From Molossus alvarezi (Eukaryota; Chordata; Mammalia; Chiroptera; Molossidae): a stretch of 64,000 nt of DNA. The stretch spans positions 42,819,488 through 42,883,487 of the forward strand of contig CM073898.1 of the NCBI GenBank assembly GCA_037176705.1, in the 5' to 3' direction. This document shows, one piece after another, positions 22,701 through 35,110 of the stretch. Every line of letters begins with the position of its first letter. Within the stretch, counting starts at the first letter, position 1. A model generated the notes under the pieces. It did not search any database. It had not been told where the DNA came from and saw only the letters and a list, made by a program, of their open reading frames with translations. The position numbers were made by a program, and so were the translations under genes.

Positions 22701-24257
22701 TGTAAGAGCCAGGAGACAAGGGAGGCTGGATGACGAGGTCCTCTGAGGTCAGCCACCCAGGGCAAAGAGCCAGGCAAAGCAGCATGGGGAATGATCTGCA
22801 GGAGCAAGTGGATGAATGGCCCCATCTGTGTGCCTCATTTTCTTCTTGGTCACACAGAAATAATTATGCGACCCTACCTACCACACAGGACCCTTTAAGG
22901 ATCGCATGTAAGCATAGCTTTGAGTACACTTTGTCAAAAGTTCTACCCTGCTGCAGATCCGACGTTGGTGAGGCACCCCTGTGCTCTCCGTGGAGTCCCC
23001 GTGCTGTGCCCATGCCCAGGCCAGGGGAGGCTCCTCACTCCCAACCAGAACCAGAATGATGTGAGCAGAGCACCACGGGGCTCCGCAGGTGGCAGGGAGA
23101 AGGGAAGCTGGGCATGCAAGGAAATAATAGAGACTGGGTTGTTTACGTTTGTGGGAAAGGGTGCATGAATATGGATAAAACCCTGTGCTCATTTTGCTAA
23201 TTACCCAGCATCAGTGTTAAAGGAGGAAAGAGCCCACTACAGATTTTCAAGCCTATTCCATCCGCCGAGCCCGCCCCCACCTGTGCACACACACAAATCA
23301 CCGCATCACCGTCATTTTCTCTCCTCTCCTGTACATAACTGACAGAGCTCCCCTGAATATGAACCACATGGATCCATCTGAGTTAAATCTGACTTGACAG
23401 AAGATTCCAATTCTGAATCATAACAGAGAGCTCAAGAAAGAAAGTCTCGTTTCATGGTCCTAGTTGGCAGGAGCTTCTTTCCTACAATTTCCAGAGTCAG
23501 AGCAACCTTACAGCTCTATAGGCACCAACATGAGGTGAATCAAGAAGGGGCAGGTGGTGAAGAGACAAAGAGTCACACTTAGAGGCCAGTTCCACAGGAA
23601 GCCAAAATTATGGAACAAAAAGAAAGAAGAAGAAAAAAATGTCAGTCTTTGGTTCCCAGTCTCAATTATGGCCTCTTTCCTTTCCCTCCTTGGACTGGCC
23701 AAACTCTGGCCAGATGTTTGGAGTTGTTTAGATCCAGCTCTAAAGAAAGAAAAGATGGTGAATTCTAGCCTTTGTTTCCTGGCAGCTCCTGGACTTCTCC
23801 CAGACAGACAGCCCCAGGAAGACGTCTGCTGACTCATCCATGAATATCAGGTGGGAGAAGTGCTCAGGGGAGGGGCTGGTTAAAGATGGAGACGTGGAGC
23901 GGGGAGCTCAAACCAGCTGGCTTTGGTCCTGAAGTCCACCAGCACAGGCTGCCGGAGGACATGCTCTTTTGTCTCAAGATAACTAAGCTAAAGGGCGATC
24001 AATAAGCACCTTACTGAGCTACATGCTTTGGGGCGATCACGAAGACAGAGCCTTCCCACTGCATTCCTTAGCTCTGTTCTCCTCGGCAAGAAAGGCAGCA
24101 GCAGATGCTCTAGAGCTGGCCTGCCCTTCTGGAGACCTAGATTCTTAATGTGCTCTGTCCCACATGTCTGTGTGATTTGAGTGGGGCATTTAGCCAGCCC
24201 GCTGGACCTCAGTCCTACAGTTCTTTCCATCCAAAAAATTTAAAAGTTTGGCCTAAA
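19719..24257. other. Repeat-poor unique block
   Basis: About 4.5 kb with no clear interspersed repeat except a possible weak MIR near 22820-22925. G-rich low complexity occurs at 20168-20185 and 20585-20615. Many frames overlap at 22.0-23.2 kb on both strands; none has a recognisable domain. A short odd AT run, 'aataatatattattaatata', sits at 20930-20949. Confidence 0.45.
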
Positions 24258-24272
24258 GAATTCTCATAGTTT

Positions 24273-24385
24273 TTTTTTATTCTTCTTCTTTTTTTTTTTT
24301 GGTATCTGCCCCTAGCAGGAACGGAACCGGCGACTCTCTGTTCCGTAGGCCAACGCTCCAACCACTGAGCCAAATCAGCCAGGGT
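24273..24385 (-). repeat. Head-only VES-type tRNA SINE with 15-bp target duplication
   Basis: On the minus strand: 'ccctggctgatttggctcag' (A box), then 'gccggttccgttcctgc' (B box), then 'aggggcagatacc', followed directly by an A-rich tail. The VES middle and CT-rich segment are absent. It is flanked by a perfect 15-bp direct repeat, gaattctcatagttt, at 24258-24272 and 24386-24400, so the unit inserted in this short form. Confidence 0.85.
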
Positions 24386-24429
24386 GAATTCTCATAGTTT
24401 TAAATGTCAAAAATTCTGTGAATAACAAT

Positions 24430-24600
24430 GCCAGTAACTAACATAGATTAAGCTCTTCCTAAGTGCCAGGCACTCTTTTACCTACCTTAGCTCAATATTT
24501 CTCAACAACTCTATGGGATAAGTATTATTATCCTCATTTAATAGATAAGAGAACTGAATACTTATTTTGGTAAGTGGTAGTGTGGGGATTTGAACACTAA
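24430..24600 (-). repeat. MIR SINE
   Basis: 'cctaagtgccaggcactc', 'tcaacaactctatgggataa', 'gtattattatcctcatttaa' and 'agagaactgaat' are the inverse of MIR, well preserved for its age. Confidence 0.85.
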
Positions 24601-26305
24601 GATGGCACATGGATAGTTTAGCATATAAATGAAAAGCATGGACTTTCACCAACATGCTGGTCTATCTAGACTCAAGACGTTTTAGTCTAGTGTTTCTTCC
24701 ACTACACTAAACAGCTCTTGTCAGTTTCCTGGAGAAATTCCTTCATCTCTAGATCAGTCTCAGAAAGAACAAGAAGGGACGCCCATGACCCAACATATCC
24801 ACACAAATTCTAATGGACGTGCCATCTTCCATGGGCTGATATGGACACAGTGGAACACCTGAGTAAAGGCTGGTTCCAGCTCAGGCATACACATTCTACA
24901 CAATAGATGCTCAGTAAACAGGACCTACACATTGTGCAAAGCAGATGCTCAATAAAGACTGAGTATACAGGAAGCACCTGATAGAATCTGGTTCCAAGGT
25001 TGGAAACATGGAAGAGACCATAAATTGGAATAAATGGAAAAGTTACTCAAATAGCATCGAAAAAATATAATAAAATTAAGTATACACAGACATTATATTA
25101 TCAACACTGGTGGCTTCAACCCATAGAATCCCTCCCCCATCTCTCCCTTCCTACCACTGCCCCTACCAGAACTACCCATCCAAACCACACTGCCTCCATG
25201 TGCCAGAAGGGAAAAGCATCTTCTAAAAGCTAAGTCTCCCTGGGCCTAGACTTACTGCCATATTTCTGCCTTGGACTTTGCATCTAACTTTTCAGTAGGG
25301 GAGGCGGGAGCTGATTGGATTATAGGAATACAAATGGATTAATTTGGGGTGGATTAGATACATCACAAAACATAAGTTTGACGTGCATTAACATAAAAAT
25401 GTCATAAAAATGTAGATGCTGAGGCTGAGCTTATTTGTGATGCTGCTAATGCATTGTTACTCCAGCAAAAGATGTACACAATATTTACGCTGTATCTGAC
25501 CACATAAAACATGTCGTATACATATGCAATTTTTCATTATGTAGAGGGAAAAGAGCCAGAGGGCCCTTCAGAATTCCAATTCTTGAGCTTCTGATTTTCC
25601 CTTCTTTTTCACATCTTTTTTTTTTCTTTATTTTCAAGAAACAAATACAGTTTTAAACCATCATTACTGTATTTTGAACAGTTAATATTTCATATCATGA
25701 CATCTCTACTCAGAGGTAACAGGTTTAGTTGATTACTATTTGTTTATAGAGCCAGAGAAACCTGCAATCACAGGGAACAGAGAAGGATTGCAATTAGATC
25801 TATTGGCTGAGAGCCGCACCTCGCTGACCCACGGTTAAGTGGTTAGCGCTATCAGAGAGAAAATGCCTACTGGCAGCTGGCACATCTGCACATAATAATA
25901 TGGGCAAAACTGACACGGCCACTAAAGGCTGCTGCTCTCCTCTTTACCCAGAAGCAAAAAACAGATCATGCTTTTTAATAGTGCATCAACACATTCCTTC
26001 TGAATTAGCATAATCATGTGAGTTACGGGAGGAAGCAGTACATCCTAGCTAAGCTGCTTGGAATTCTTCAAATTAACCAAATAAAAGGATTTTCCCCTAT
26101 AAACTCGAGTTTATGCTCAACTGCTAGTCTATTAAAAAGGTAAAGGACAGAAAGAGAGCAACAGAAGGAAAAGAGTTCATCTGTTTTTAACAGGACAGGT
26201 AATGTCCCATGTGTGACGGTGTGGACACACAACACCTGAGGGGGGTGAGAGGGTTGGGTGGAGGGGACTGGTTAGCATAAATACACTAATAGGATTCTGT
26301 CAAAG
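24601..26305. promoter_or_regulatory. Repeat-poor block with enhancer-like composition
   Basis: Little repeat content apart from an L2-like 'agatgctcaataaagactga' near 24945-24962. The part from about 25390 to 26120 is AT-rich yet non-repetitive, with many TAAT, ATGCAAT and AATTAGC words (gcatatgcaa-type and gaattagcataatcatg), like conserved non-coding DNA. No exon is recognised. The regulatory role is inference. Confidence 0.3.
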
Positions 26306-26397
26306 TGATGATGATGATGGTGATGGTGGTGATAGTGGTGATGATGGTGGTGATGATGGTGGTGGTGATGGTGGTGGAGATGGTGGTGGTGATGAAA
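26306..26397. repeat. (GAT/GGT)n imperfect trinucleotide array
   Basis: GATGATGGTGGTGAT-type repeat of about 90 nt with mixed GAT and GGT units and a strong purine/T strand bias. Confidence 0.95.
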
Positions 26398-26421
26398 GCT
26401 GATTTTAAAAGTACATTGTGT

Positions 26422-26540
26422 CTCATCACTTCATAAGGTATATAAATGTCTAGCCATTATGTTGTACACCTGAAACTAATATAATAACAGCATGTCAACT
26501 GTAATTAGAAAATAAATCAATTTATAAATAAATGAAAAAA
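26422..26540 (+). repeat. L1 3'-end fragment with tail
   Basis: 'ttatgttgtacacctgaaac', 'taatataataacagcatgtc' and 'aataaat' match the common laurasiatherian L1 3' terminus. Similar flanks (gtacattgtgt before, ttgcattgtgt after) suggest an old target duplication. Confidence 0.8.
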
Positions 26541-27031
26541 AATTGCATTGTGTGCCTAGCACTGCAGAAAAGACTTCTAAGATCTATCGGCATGTCAGTC
26601 AGGCCCACACTCCTATACCCAGGCATCCCAGCTCATCTTTCTCAGCGATCCTTTCAGAGATTCCCAAGCAAACAGGGGTGGGCAACTCAACTGGAGACTC
26701 TCTCTCAGGTATAGTGGGGTGACCACCAGAGAGCAGGTCAAACAAATCCCCAGGCTGCTCTGGAACAACAAAAGGTAACCAGGGTTCTGGTGGCCTCTCC
26801 TGCGCATTAGGGGACTGCAGTCCCCAGGAATCACTTCTCTTCCTGCAGCCAACTTCTGTGAGTGAGACTCAGGCCACACCAGCACGTACAGAGCCCCTGT
26901 GATTTAGGGAAAAAAGGTACTCTTGGCAGGCTAATTAGAACAAGACACCTCAATTAGGATAAAAACACAGTAAGCAAAGTCAAAAGATAAAGTTTTGAGA
27001 GAAATATTTTAAAATTTTGAGAACTCTCTGG
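26541..27031. other. Unique sequence
   Basis: No repeat or gene recognised. Frames at 26532-26885 are unrecognised. Confidence 0.5.
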
Positions 27032-27053
27032 GTGTGTGTGTGTGTGTGTGTGT
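27032..27053. repeat. (TG)11 microsatellite
   Basis: Uninterrupted TG run at the edge of the ancient L1. Confidence 0.95.
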
Positions 27054-27059
27054 AATTGA

Positions 27060-28530
27060 GTAAACTTTGATAGATACACACGATGAAGTACTATGTAAAT
27101 ATTAAAAAACAAGCAAGAAAAGAAAAGCTATGAACTGATCTATATGAGTGATTTCCAGCATATATTAAGTGAAAAAGCAAAATGTAAAAGAGAATGTTCT
27201 ATATGCTATTTTTTATGTAAAAAGTGGGGGATAAAGTAAAGTATACACAAATCTGCTTTAAAAAAATAAAAATGCAGGGAAGATAAATCAGAAAATAATG
27301 GCACTGATAACCTACCATTCCCCACTGAAAGGAATCAGGGAGCTTCTGGGGGAAATGGATGACATCAGGGCAGAGAAGATACAAGATGAGCCTGTGAAGT
27401 CCTCTTACTCCACACATTTTTTTTAAGTGCTTAGAAAAAATTATGGTGACATGTCCAGAAAACACAGGAGCAGCTGGAAGGAGCTCCCCAATGGTCAGTG
27501 TCTGATCATTTAAGCATCAGAATAAATTACCGATTATAACCCATTGTAAAAAAGAATGAATCCGTGAGTCCATATTGATGATAAATAGATAAATAAATAA
27601 ATGAGAAAAAAATAGAGGGCTTTTTTTTTTTTACAAAAGACTGCTGACAGATAAATTTGGAAGAAGTGGTAAACTGGAAAATTGCTATACTTAACCATCA
27701 ATGAGCAAGAACTTTCAATGAATGTTAAATCTTTAGATCAAAATTTGATGAGTTGCAAGATATTTGCATGCTTAGAGTGTTTGCCCACAGATTGTTTACT
27801 ACTTACAAAGATAAAAAGAGGAAGTATGCAGTGGAAAAACCAGACAAAACCTTGATCAGGCTATCAAAATTCACATCAACAATAAAAGTGAGACAGACAT
27901 CAGGTATCTCTGGATGTGTTACTGTGAGAAGTACACAACACCACCAATGTAGAATTCTGGCCAAAGATGCATAACCAGAGTCTAATCAAGAGGAAGGATC
28001 AGATAAAACCAATGAAGAACATTCTATCAAATAACTGGTCTGTATTCTTCCAAAACGTCAATGTAATGAAAGCAAAGCAAGGTTGAAGTACTGTTTCAAT
28101 TAAAAGAGAAACAAGAGACATGACAACCAAATGCAATTCATGAGCCTGGTCTGCATCCTGTACTTGAGGTAAAAATAATGCTATAAAGAATGTTATTGAT
28201 AACAACTGACAAAATTAGAATATGAAAAATAGATTAGGTAAAAAGCATTATTTTACTGCTAAATATCCTATTACTTAATCATTTCATCCTGGTTAGACCA
28301 AAGAATATCTTTGTTCTTAGGAAATATACACTGAAATAATAGGGCACAGAGTTTGACAACTACTTTCAAATGATTCAAAAAGCACTATAATAAACAAATT
28401 GATATGAAACAAATGTGCCAGAATGTTAAAAATTGGTGATTCTGGATAAAAATGTGTCTAAGTGTTCTCTGTATCATTCTTGCAACTTTTCTCTAATTTT
28501 GAAATTATTTCAAAGTAAGATATTTTAAAA
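27060..28530 (+). repeat. Ancient L1M 3' end, about 1.5 kb
   Basis: Landmarks in L1M order: 'gatgaagtactatgtaaata'; 'attaagtgaaaaagcaaaat'; 'gaatccgtgagtccatattg'; 'acattctatcaaataactgg'; 'agagacatgacaaccaaatg'; 'ttgttcttaggaaatataca'; and a terminal 'tcttgcaacttttctctaat' with 'gaaattatttcaaagtaaga'. The orientation is plus. It is non-coding UTR, so the short frames inside (for example 27753-27974) are meaningless. Confidence 0.8.
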
Positions 28531-30652
28531 ATAAATATGAGAGTGAGGGAAAGAAAAGAGTGCCCTCTATAGATTCATGCCAGCATCAGCACTGCTGAAT
28601 TTCAGTACCACACGCCTCCCAGCCAGGAGTCCTTGCCCAGAGCAACCCTTGCACAACCCCACGCAGCAGCCCTGGTGAGGGCACCTTCATCCTTCCAGAA
28701 ACCACTCATTTGAGCTTCTCTGGATGTGTCTGTCCTTGGCAATCAAAGGATCCCTGACCAGTTCATCTCAAACTACCAGAGGGAAGGAGCAGCATCCTAT
28801 AGCCAGACTCCCGTCTTCTCCTGCAAGGCCTTGATATCACGGTTGTGCATTTCTCCTCCACTCTGGAAACTTGGCATGACTGTGACCATGTCTTAGTCAT
28901 CCTTATGTCCCAAGGGATGGACACACAGAAGACACTCACTAAATGCTTCAGTGCAGAGTGGAGCTGGATATGTTGACTTATGAAGGAGGAGGATTCATAC
29001 GATCACCAGTGTTAACAAGTCAAGGGTGGGCACCCCAGACACCTTCTCAGCCGTGCTTGTGCCAGCACTCTCGCACCAAACACATGCCAGGAAAATGCTG
29101 GAGTGACAAGCACCAGCATGAGGTCTCCACATGATGACTTACACACGACGTTAGTGGATGTTCTGTATTTTAAACTAAGCTTAGGGGTGGAGTAGAGGGG
29201 AACGTTAGCCCCACTTCGACTATTTACTCTAATCCTGGTTAGCAAGCACACCAACAAAATGGTTAAGCTTGAAAAGAAACAAGTTAGCATCTGCAGGTCC
29301 CTCCACCCAGAGAATTACTGCTCCGTGATTATGAGGGGGGAGGGCTCCAGTTCCCACAAACTATCAGACATTTCTGAGTTCCATCTCTAAGCCTTATGAA
29401 TGTGTGAGTCTTCCAGATTCTCACTCTGACCAGGTATAACCAGTACAGATAGGAGCTGGACTCAAAAACCACCATACCTACAACTGCTCTTTGTCCCTTA
29501 GGAGACTGGCCTCACTAACACAGTAAAGAAAACCCAGTAATGGTCCACCGAAGTAATCTTCTCCATCCAGCTGAGGCCTCTCCTTGGGGTTCCTTCCCAG
29601 GTTCCTAGTCCTGAGCTATGCAGGAGTTAATAAAAACAATGAGCAATTTAAGAAAAGGAATGGTTCTTGGAGAATAATCTATAACTGACAAGACCAGAAA
29701 GAGTATTAATATCATTAGTCTACTCCATTTTAACAAGGGTAGGTCATTACAGATTTGACTGGACCAACAGCATGTAATTCTACTGCCTAACCAAAGACAA
29801 GCAAGTCTTGAGTCAAATACTCTTGAGTGAAGCCAAAATATGCTTTTTCTATCACTATTTTAATCATTTTGATATTACACAGGAGTTACTACTTGTGCAA
29901 GAGATAAAGGAGCTTCCAAAGACAGTCTTGTAATCTATCTGATGTTAATTGGATGTTTTCCAAAGCCTAGAACCCAGGAAGTACATCCAAATGGAAAGGA
30001 CATTTTAGTGGTCTTGGAAAGTTGAATTATTCAGAGAGCTCTGTCAAAATACCTAGTTCCTGCTGGGACAGTTCTTGGGGAAATTCTTAATTGAACGGAG
30101 GGAAAGACATGTCCACGGAGCCTTTAATAGAGCTGAAACCTCTTTGGAATACCTCTGACACCAACTCTGGTTTGTCACCTGAGGGGGAGGGAAGCCTCGA
30201 CAGAATAAAAGAATGAATAGACTCTAGCAGTGATTTTGATGAAAAACTAATTAGGACTATAACAAGGAGATTATTAATTCCTGCCAGAATCAAAATTGCA
30301 GACCTTATCATGTTGGAAACATGAGCACTAGAAAAGAACAACTCTCAAACCACGCTTTGAAAACTGCCACCAGGAGGGTGGGAATGATGAATTCGAAAGC
30401 CCCAGAGGGAGTCAGAGACCTAGGCAAACAGGAGGCTTTGACGCTAAAGAGAACGGGATGCCCAGACTTTGTGTGTGACCAGGAGAGAGCCAGAAGGGGT
30501 GACAGAGGGCAGAACGGCAGCTGGTACTAGGCAACTGTACTCAAGGCAGAATACTGAGGAGAAATTAAACGTATCTAGAAGGTAAGTGGGCAGAGGAACC
30601 CCACCACGGAAAGGAACAGAAACTACATTCTTCTACAGGGCATCAAGAAAAG
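28531..30652. other. Repeat-poor unique block
   Basis: A weak L2-like tail is possible at 28850-28950 (atgtcccaagggatggacac...actcactaaatgctt). The part at 30210-30320 (aaaaactaattaggactata, gagattattaattcctgcc) has homeodomain-type sites and no repeat match. No gene is recognised. Confidence 0.4.
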
Positions 30653-30661
30653 TATGCTTTT

Positions 30662-30987
30662 CTTTCCTCTCATTATCTTTATTGTTGAGAGTATTACAGA
30701 TGTCCCTCTTTTCTTCCCCCATTGACCCCCTCCACCCTGTGCCCACCTTCCCCCCAGCCCTTCACCACACTGTTGTCTGTGTCCATGGGTTATGCATATA
30801 TGCATATAAGTTCTTTGGTTTATTTCTTCCCACTCCCCAACACCCCTTCCCTCTGATGTTTATCAGTCTGGTCCCTGCTTCCATGTCTCTGAATCCATTT
30901 TGTTCGTCAGTTTATTTTGTTCCTTAGATTCTACACATAGGTGAGATCATATGATACTTGTCCTTCTCTGACTGGTTTATTTCGCTT
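30662..30987 (-). repeat. Bat L1 3' UTR, 5'-truncated, with target duplication
   Basis: On the minus strand it reads through 'atatgatctcacctat', a G-rich run, and 'gggggaagaaaagagggac', to 'caacaataaagataa'. This is the bat L1 3' end. A 9-bp direct repeat, tatgctttt, flanks it at 30653-30661 and 30987-30995. It is well preserved and so relatively young. Confidence 0.85.
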
Positions 30988-30995
30988 ATGCTTTT

Positions 30996-32869
30996 AATTT
31001 TATCTTAATCTTTTCCCCATAGTTAAACTAAATATGACTTAGGATTTTTTTTCTTTTTTTAACTGTAAAGAAATTTTGCAATTAAATGCCAAATGAGACC
31101 TGAAATAGATTTTATGGATTTTATTTCAAAGATGGTAAAACTTGAGCTGATTTGATTTAGTCCTTAGCCCAGGGACATGAACAAGAGAATTCCTATTTTA
31201 GAGATGTGCAGGATACGTTCTAAGACAAAATGGAAGGGCCACGTCATTAGCCACAGAAAGCCAGGCCTTTTTAAAGTTAAACTGGACACTGAGAAATCCT
31301 ACCTGGTATTGGGTTCAGACCTTTGCAAAGAAGCCTCTTCTCTCTACTCTATCTTCGCACATCATAGGAAACACATCTCTATTTTTTAAGATCATTTGTA
31401 GTCTCCTGTCTTCCCTTGTCTCCCATCAAGAGCTGGACGATGTTATAATTTTCTGTTGCTAAAATTTTTATTTCTCTAAAATGGTCATAAATGCTGGCTT
31501 GTTGACAATCTAGAAATACTCCATATACTAAACACAAAAACTCACTATGAAAATTGCTTGGTTTATTTTTGTTTATGTTATTGAGTTCTTGCAAATGACA
31601 CAGCTGAATGTTTATCCTACCATAAGGAAATGCATTTTGGTATTTGTATTTTTGTTTTCTGGTTGTTGTTTTTTTCAGTTTTGTTTTAAAAGATAAGAGC
31701 AATAAAGAAGAAACTAAAACATGTACACACCCGTATCACACACAAACACACACTCACACATAATTCTAAATGAAGGGAAAAGTGATTTTACAACCTTCCA
31801 AAATTTTATTTTTCTCTCTTCCATCAAGGTTAAAATACCCTGAATTCAGCAACATTAAAACACAAACTGAGACAGACGAGGCTTTGCGCGTGTTTCCTAT
31901 CCTGTCCCTTCTCCTAGGATGACTGCAGGAGGCACATGAGCCCCTACTCCACCATCATGTAAGAGCTCTGCTTGGAAATCGCTGTCAGGACAGGCTGTCC
32001 AGGACCAGGATGGATGGAGACAAATAGGCCCAGTGAGGAGCCAAACAAAGAGACCGTGAGAGAAGGACAGCTCTTGTTAATAACAGTAAGTCATATAAGA
32101 CTCCCAAAATTATAGTGGCAATCGGCAATTTAACCAGATTTCATGGAGACTGCTGTGAAATGACAATTAAGTCTAGATGAATGAGTAAAGCAAATCATGG
32201 AGAAAGAGGATATTGAGACATATGCATGTAAGATCCCTTACTTTGCAGTCAGATATAATAAATGAGAGCTCTGGGAGTTAGACTTGTAATTTGAATTAAC
32301 CACTTCTCAGCCACTGTCAGGAGGCCTGCCAGCCCTAAACCTCAACTGAACCATTGTTGGGGCCTCACTCATCTTCTCCTTGATGGGAAAACACTAAGTG
32401 TGTGCCGCATCATCGTCTTATTCTCCTGTCTCACACTCAGTAGGGTGCATAGGTGTTAGAGCAGATTCTTTTTTCCTGAACGATGCCTACTGGTCTCTAG
32501 CCCTCCAAAACTCACACCACAAAATATCATAAGGAGATAGCTTCTGGGCTTCCGAAAGTTGATAAAACACAGGGGAAAAAATCCCAGCTGGATGTGTCTT
32601 CCTGGGGAGTACCATGAAGTCAAGGCATGGAGATCCCTTTTGAACACTTTCTGAGTAATAAAAATGTGTTCTATCATGAAAACAAACAGACCTGGAAAAA
32701 AAAAAATCATACTAACCATAGATCTCAAAGGAAAACACATCAGCAACTGATGGCCCCACACAACCGATGAGCAGTTTCCGTCTTTGTGATTCCTGAGATC
32801 TTAGTCACGTGCCATTTTGGTAATGTGAGTCCAGTGAGGACATAACTACTGAGAAGCATCATATAGATC
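30996..32869. other. Unique sequence, no gene seen
   Basis: Single-copy sequence, AT-rich to about 31860, with a weak CA-rich patch at 31720-31760. Frames at 31379-31702 and 32456-32761 are unrecognised. Confidence 0.5.
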
Positions 32870-33050
32870 ACAAAGAGTATGGGCTTTGGGTAGAATTGGG
32901 TTCAAACACTGGCTCCTCCTTTCCCTGGTGACGGTGGGCATTTCCTCTCTCTAGTTTCTATCTCAAGCACAGATAATAGTATCGACATCACAAAGTTGTT
33001 CTAAGGATTAAATGACACCATGTGTACAGCCGGCACTCGATAAACACCTT
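32870..33050 (+). repeat. MIR SINE
   Basis: 'gagtatgggctttgggtaga', 'attgggttcaaacactggct', 'aaagttgttctaaggattaa' and 'cactcgataaacacc' show the head-to-tail MIR order. Confidence 0.85.
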
Positions 33051-34769
33051 CCCCTTACATTCGGTGAACAGAGCTTGTCTCTAGGAGATCCTATGTTTCC
33101 GCAGATGACAATGGTGTGAACACTAGCTGACTGACTAAGAAAAGACATCAGAGATCTTTCCACAAAATAGAAACTGAGGCACAAACTGTGCCAGATATTG
33201 AGTCCTTCCCAATCACAGGGCTGTGTCAACAACAGCAAATGGAACTTGGCTCTGTACCCTCTGTTTGACTCTGGGCAGGACATGGAATGATGCCTGATTG
33301 GTTTGCTTGTTTCTCTTTAATTGTTTTCTAATGCTTTATTGTATTTTTTAAAAAAGCAGGGGAATCTTGTGTTTTAAACTTTAGTACCTAGTCAACATAT
33401 ACAAAATGCTAGATCAGCACCATAATATTCTCCCTTATAGCAATCTGGTAGTTTACCTGAGAATAGATTACCATTGTAACAATCTTGGATCAGGTCCCTG
33501 TGATTCCAGGGTGTGTTCAACGAAGCCAGGAGTTTCTCCAAGGTCAGGATGGGGGCAGCAGAGCTGACAGGGGTCCAGATCCCTGCTTCCATCCCACTTC
33601 AGACCGTGAGCTCACTAGATGGAGCTGGCCAATCATAGCTAGTTGTGCCTGATCTCTAGCCTAAAAGTCCTCATCTGTAAAGTGAAGAGAGCGGTCTACC
33701 ATGTCTAAGGTCCCACTCAGCACAAATCTCTTCTAGGCATACTTTTTTTTTTTAACAAACACAAGTTTACCCTCTTCTCTTAATAACAGTTGAATTGATA
33801 AGTAAATCCAAATAAATGAAAATGCTTCTAGTCTTCCAAAGCATTGAGATCATCAGTTAAACTATTTTTTCCTGGTTGGTTAGAGTTGAAAATGCACTGC
33901 TAACATATGATCCAGATCCTGGGGAAGGTGCTTCACCCGTCACCCCTCATTAAATCTGAACACCCAGAAAGAGAGCGGCAGGAAACCAACACAGGATAAG
34001 GGGTATAGGCGGTGCCCCCGGGCTGAGTGCAGTACATATATTACCACATGAGGGGTTGGGTGTATCATTTTCCAGAGCATACCGATGTCCCAGATGCTAT
34101 GTATGAAGCACAGTCACAAGTCAAAGACGGGACTGACAGTCTCCAAAGCCCACAGTCCTTCCTGGATGCCTCCACTGAGTCCCAGTAGCTGGCTTGTTGT
34201 GCAGACACTACGAACACAGAGCGGAAACTTACCCTCTCTGGGCCTCAACATTTTCAGAAGAAAATTCCTCAAGTGAAGCCTCAAAGTTATCCAAGGACCT
34301 TGAAGCTCTAAAATTCAACGATTCTCTGGTCAGCTCAACAATCACACACATACATGTATCAAGAGCCTGTGAAACATGGTTCATCTCTATGTCTAACTGT
34401 GTTTCACTGCTATCCAAGTCCTCATTGTCCCTCGTTCTCTTCCCTGATTCAGCCGCCTCCCAAATAACAGATAACCTCCAAGGATTCAGATACTGCAGAA
34501 CAATTCAAATTAGTGAATGCAGACCGCCTGGTAATATACTTTACCATGAAAAAGCAGGACAATCAGCACGGGAGAGCTTCAAAATCAAGTGACTTGTTTC
34601 TCTTCTCACAGCTAATCCACTAGGGCTCAAGGGAGAGTTATTTGTTGATCTTTGAGGGTAAGGTGGTGTCCTCTCTGGCCCTTTCAATTCAGATATCAAC
34701 TCAAAGACCTGAGAAGTTATTGTATTTCTGGGACTTTTCTTTGTTTAAATTTTTTTTTTTTTAAGTGCA
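33051..34769. other. Unique sequence, no gene seen
   Basis: A possible weak MIR-like patch lies at 33605-33720 (tcctcatctgtaaagtgaag). A 132-codon plus frame (34194-34592) has no recognisable domain. Confidence 0.45.
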
Positions 34770-35110
34770 AAAAGATATTCAGCGGAATAAAAAAGAAGCA
34801 TCGACGTTTCCATTGGTAATCTCGTCCATGTGTTCCCTGCTACTGAGCATTTTCAGAAGGCCCGACTGTCTGGGTTAATTGTTTAATGCTTTTAGTTAGA
34901 ATTAAACTTTGCACCTGCTCTGACAGTGATAAATTAAATGTGCTCCTTTTCCAATACTGTTGCCCTCTTTAAGTAGAGACCAAGAAGTGTATCTCCCTTC
35001 TTCCCCTGCGTTTGAGGAATCTCTGCTACACTGGAGTGTAAACCAGCATAATTTGTCACCAGAGCTAGCGCCAATTAAATTGATTGCGTGGGACTGAACT
35101 CTGGGACCCC
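34770..35110. promoter_or_regulatory. Strong candidate conserved non-coding element
   Basis: Repeat-free sequence dense in developmental factor motifs: 'gggttaattgtttaatgc', 'ttttagttagaattaaactt', 'gataaattaaatgtgctcc' and 'gccaattaaattgattgcg'. It has no open frame of note, no simple sequence and no transposon match. This is the look of a deeply conserved enhancer, but conservation cannot be tested from one sequence. Confidence 0.4.
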
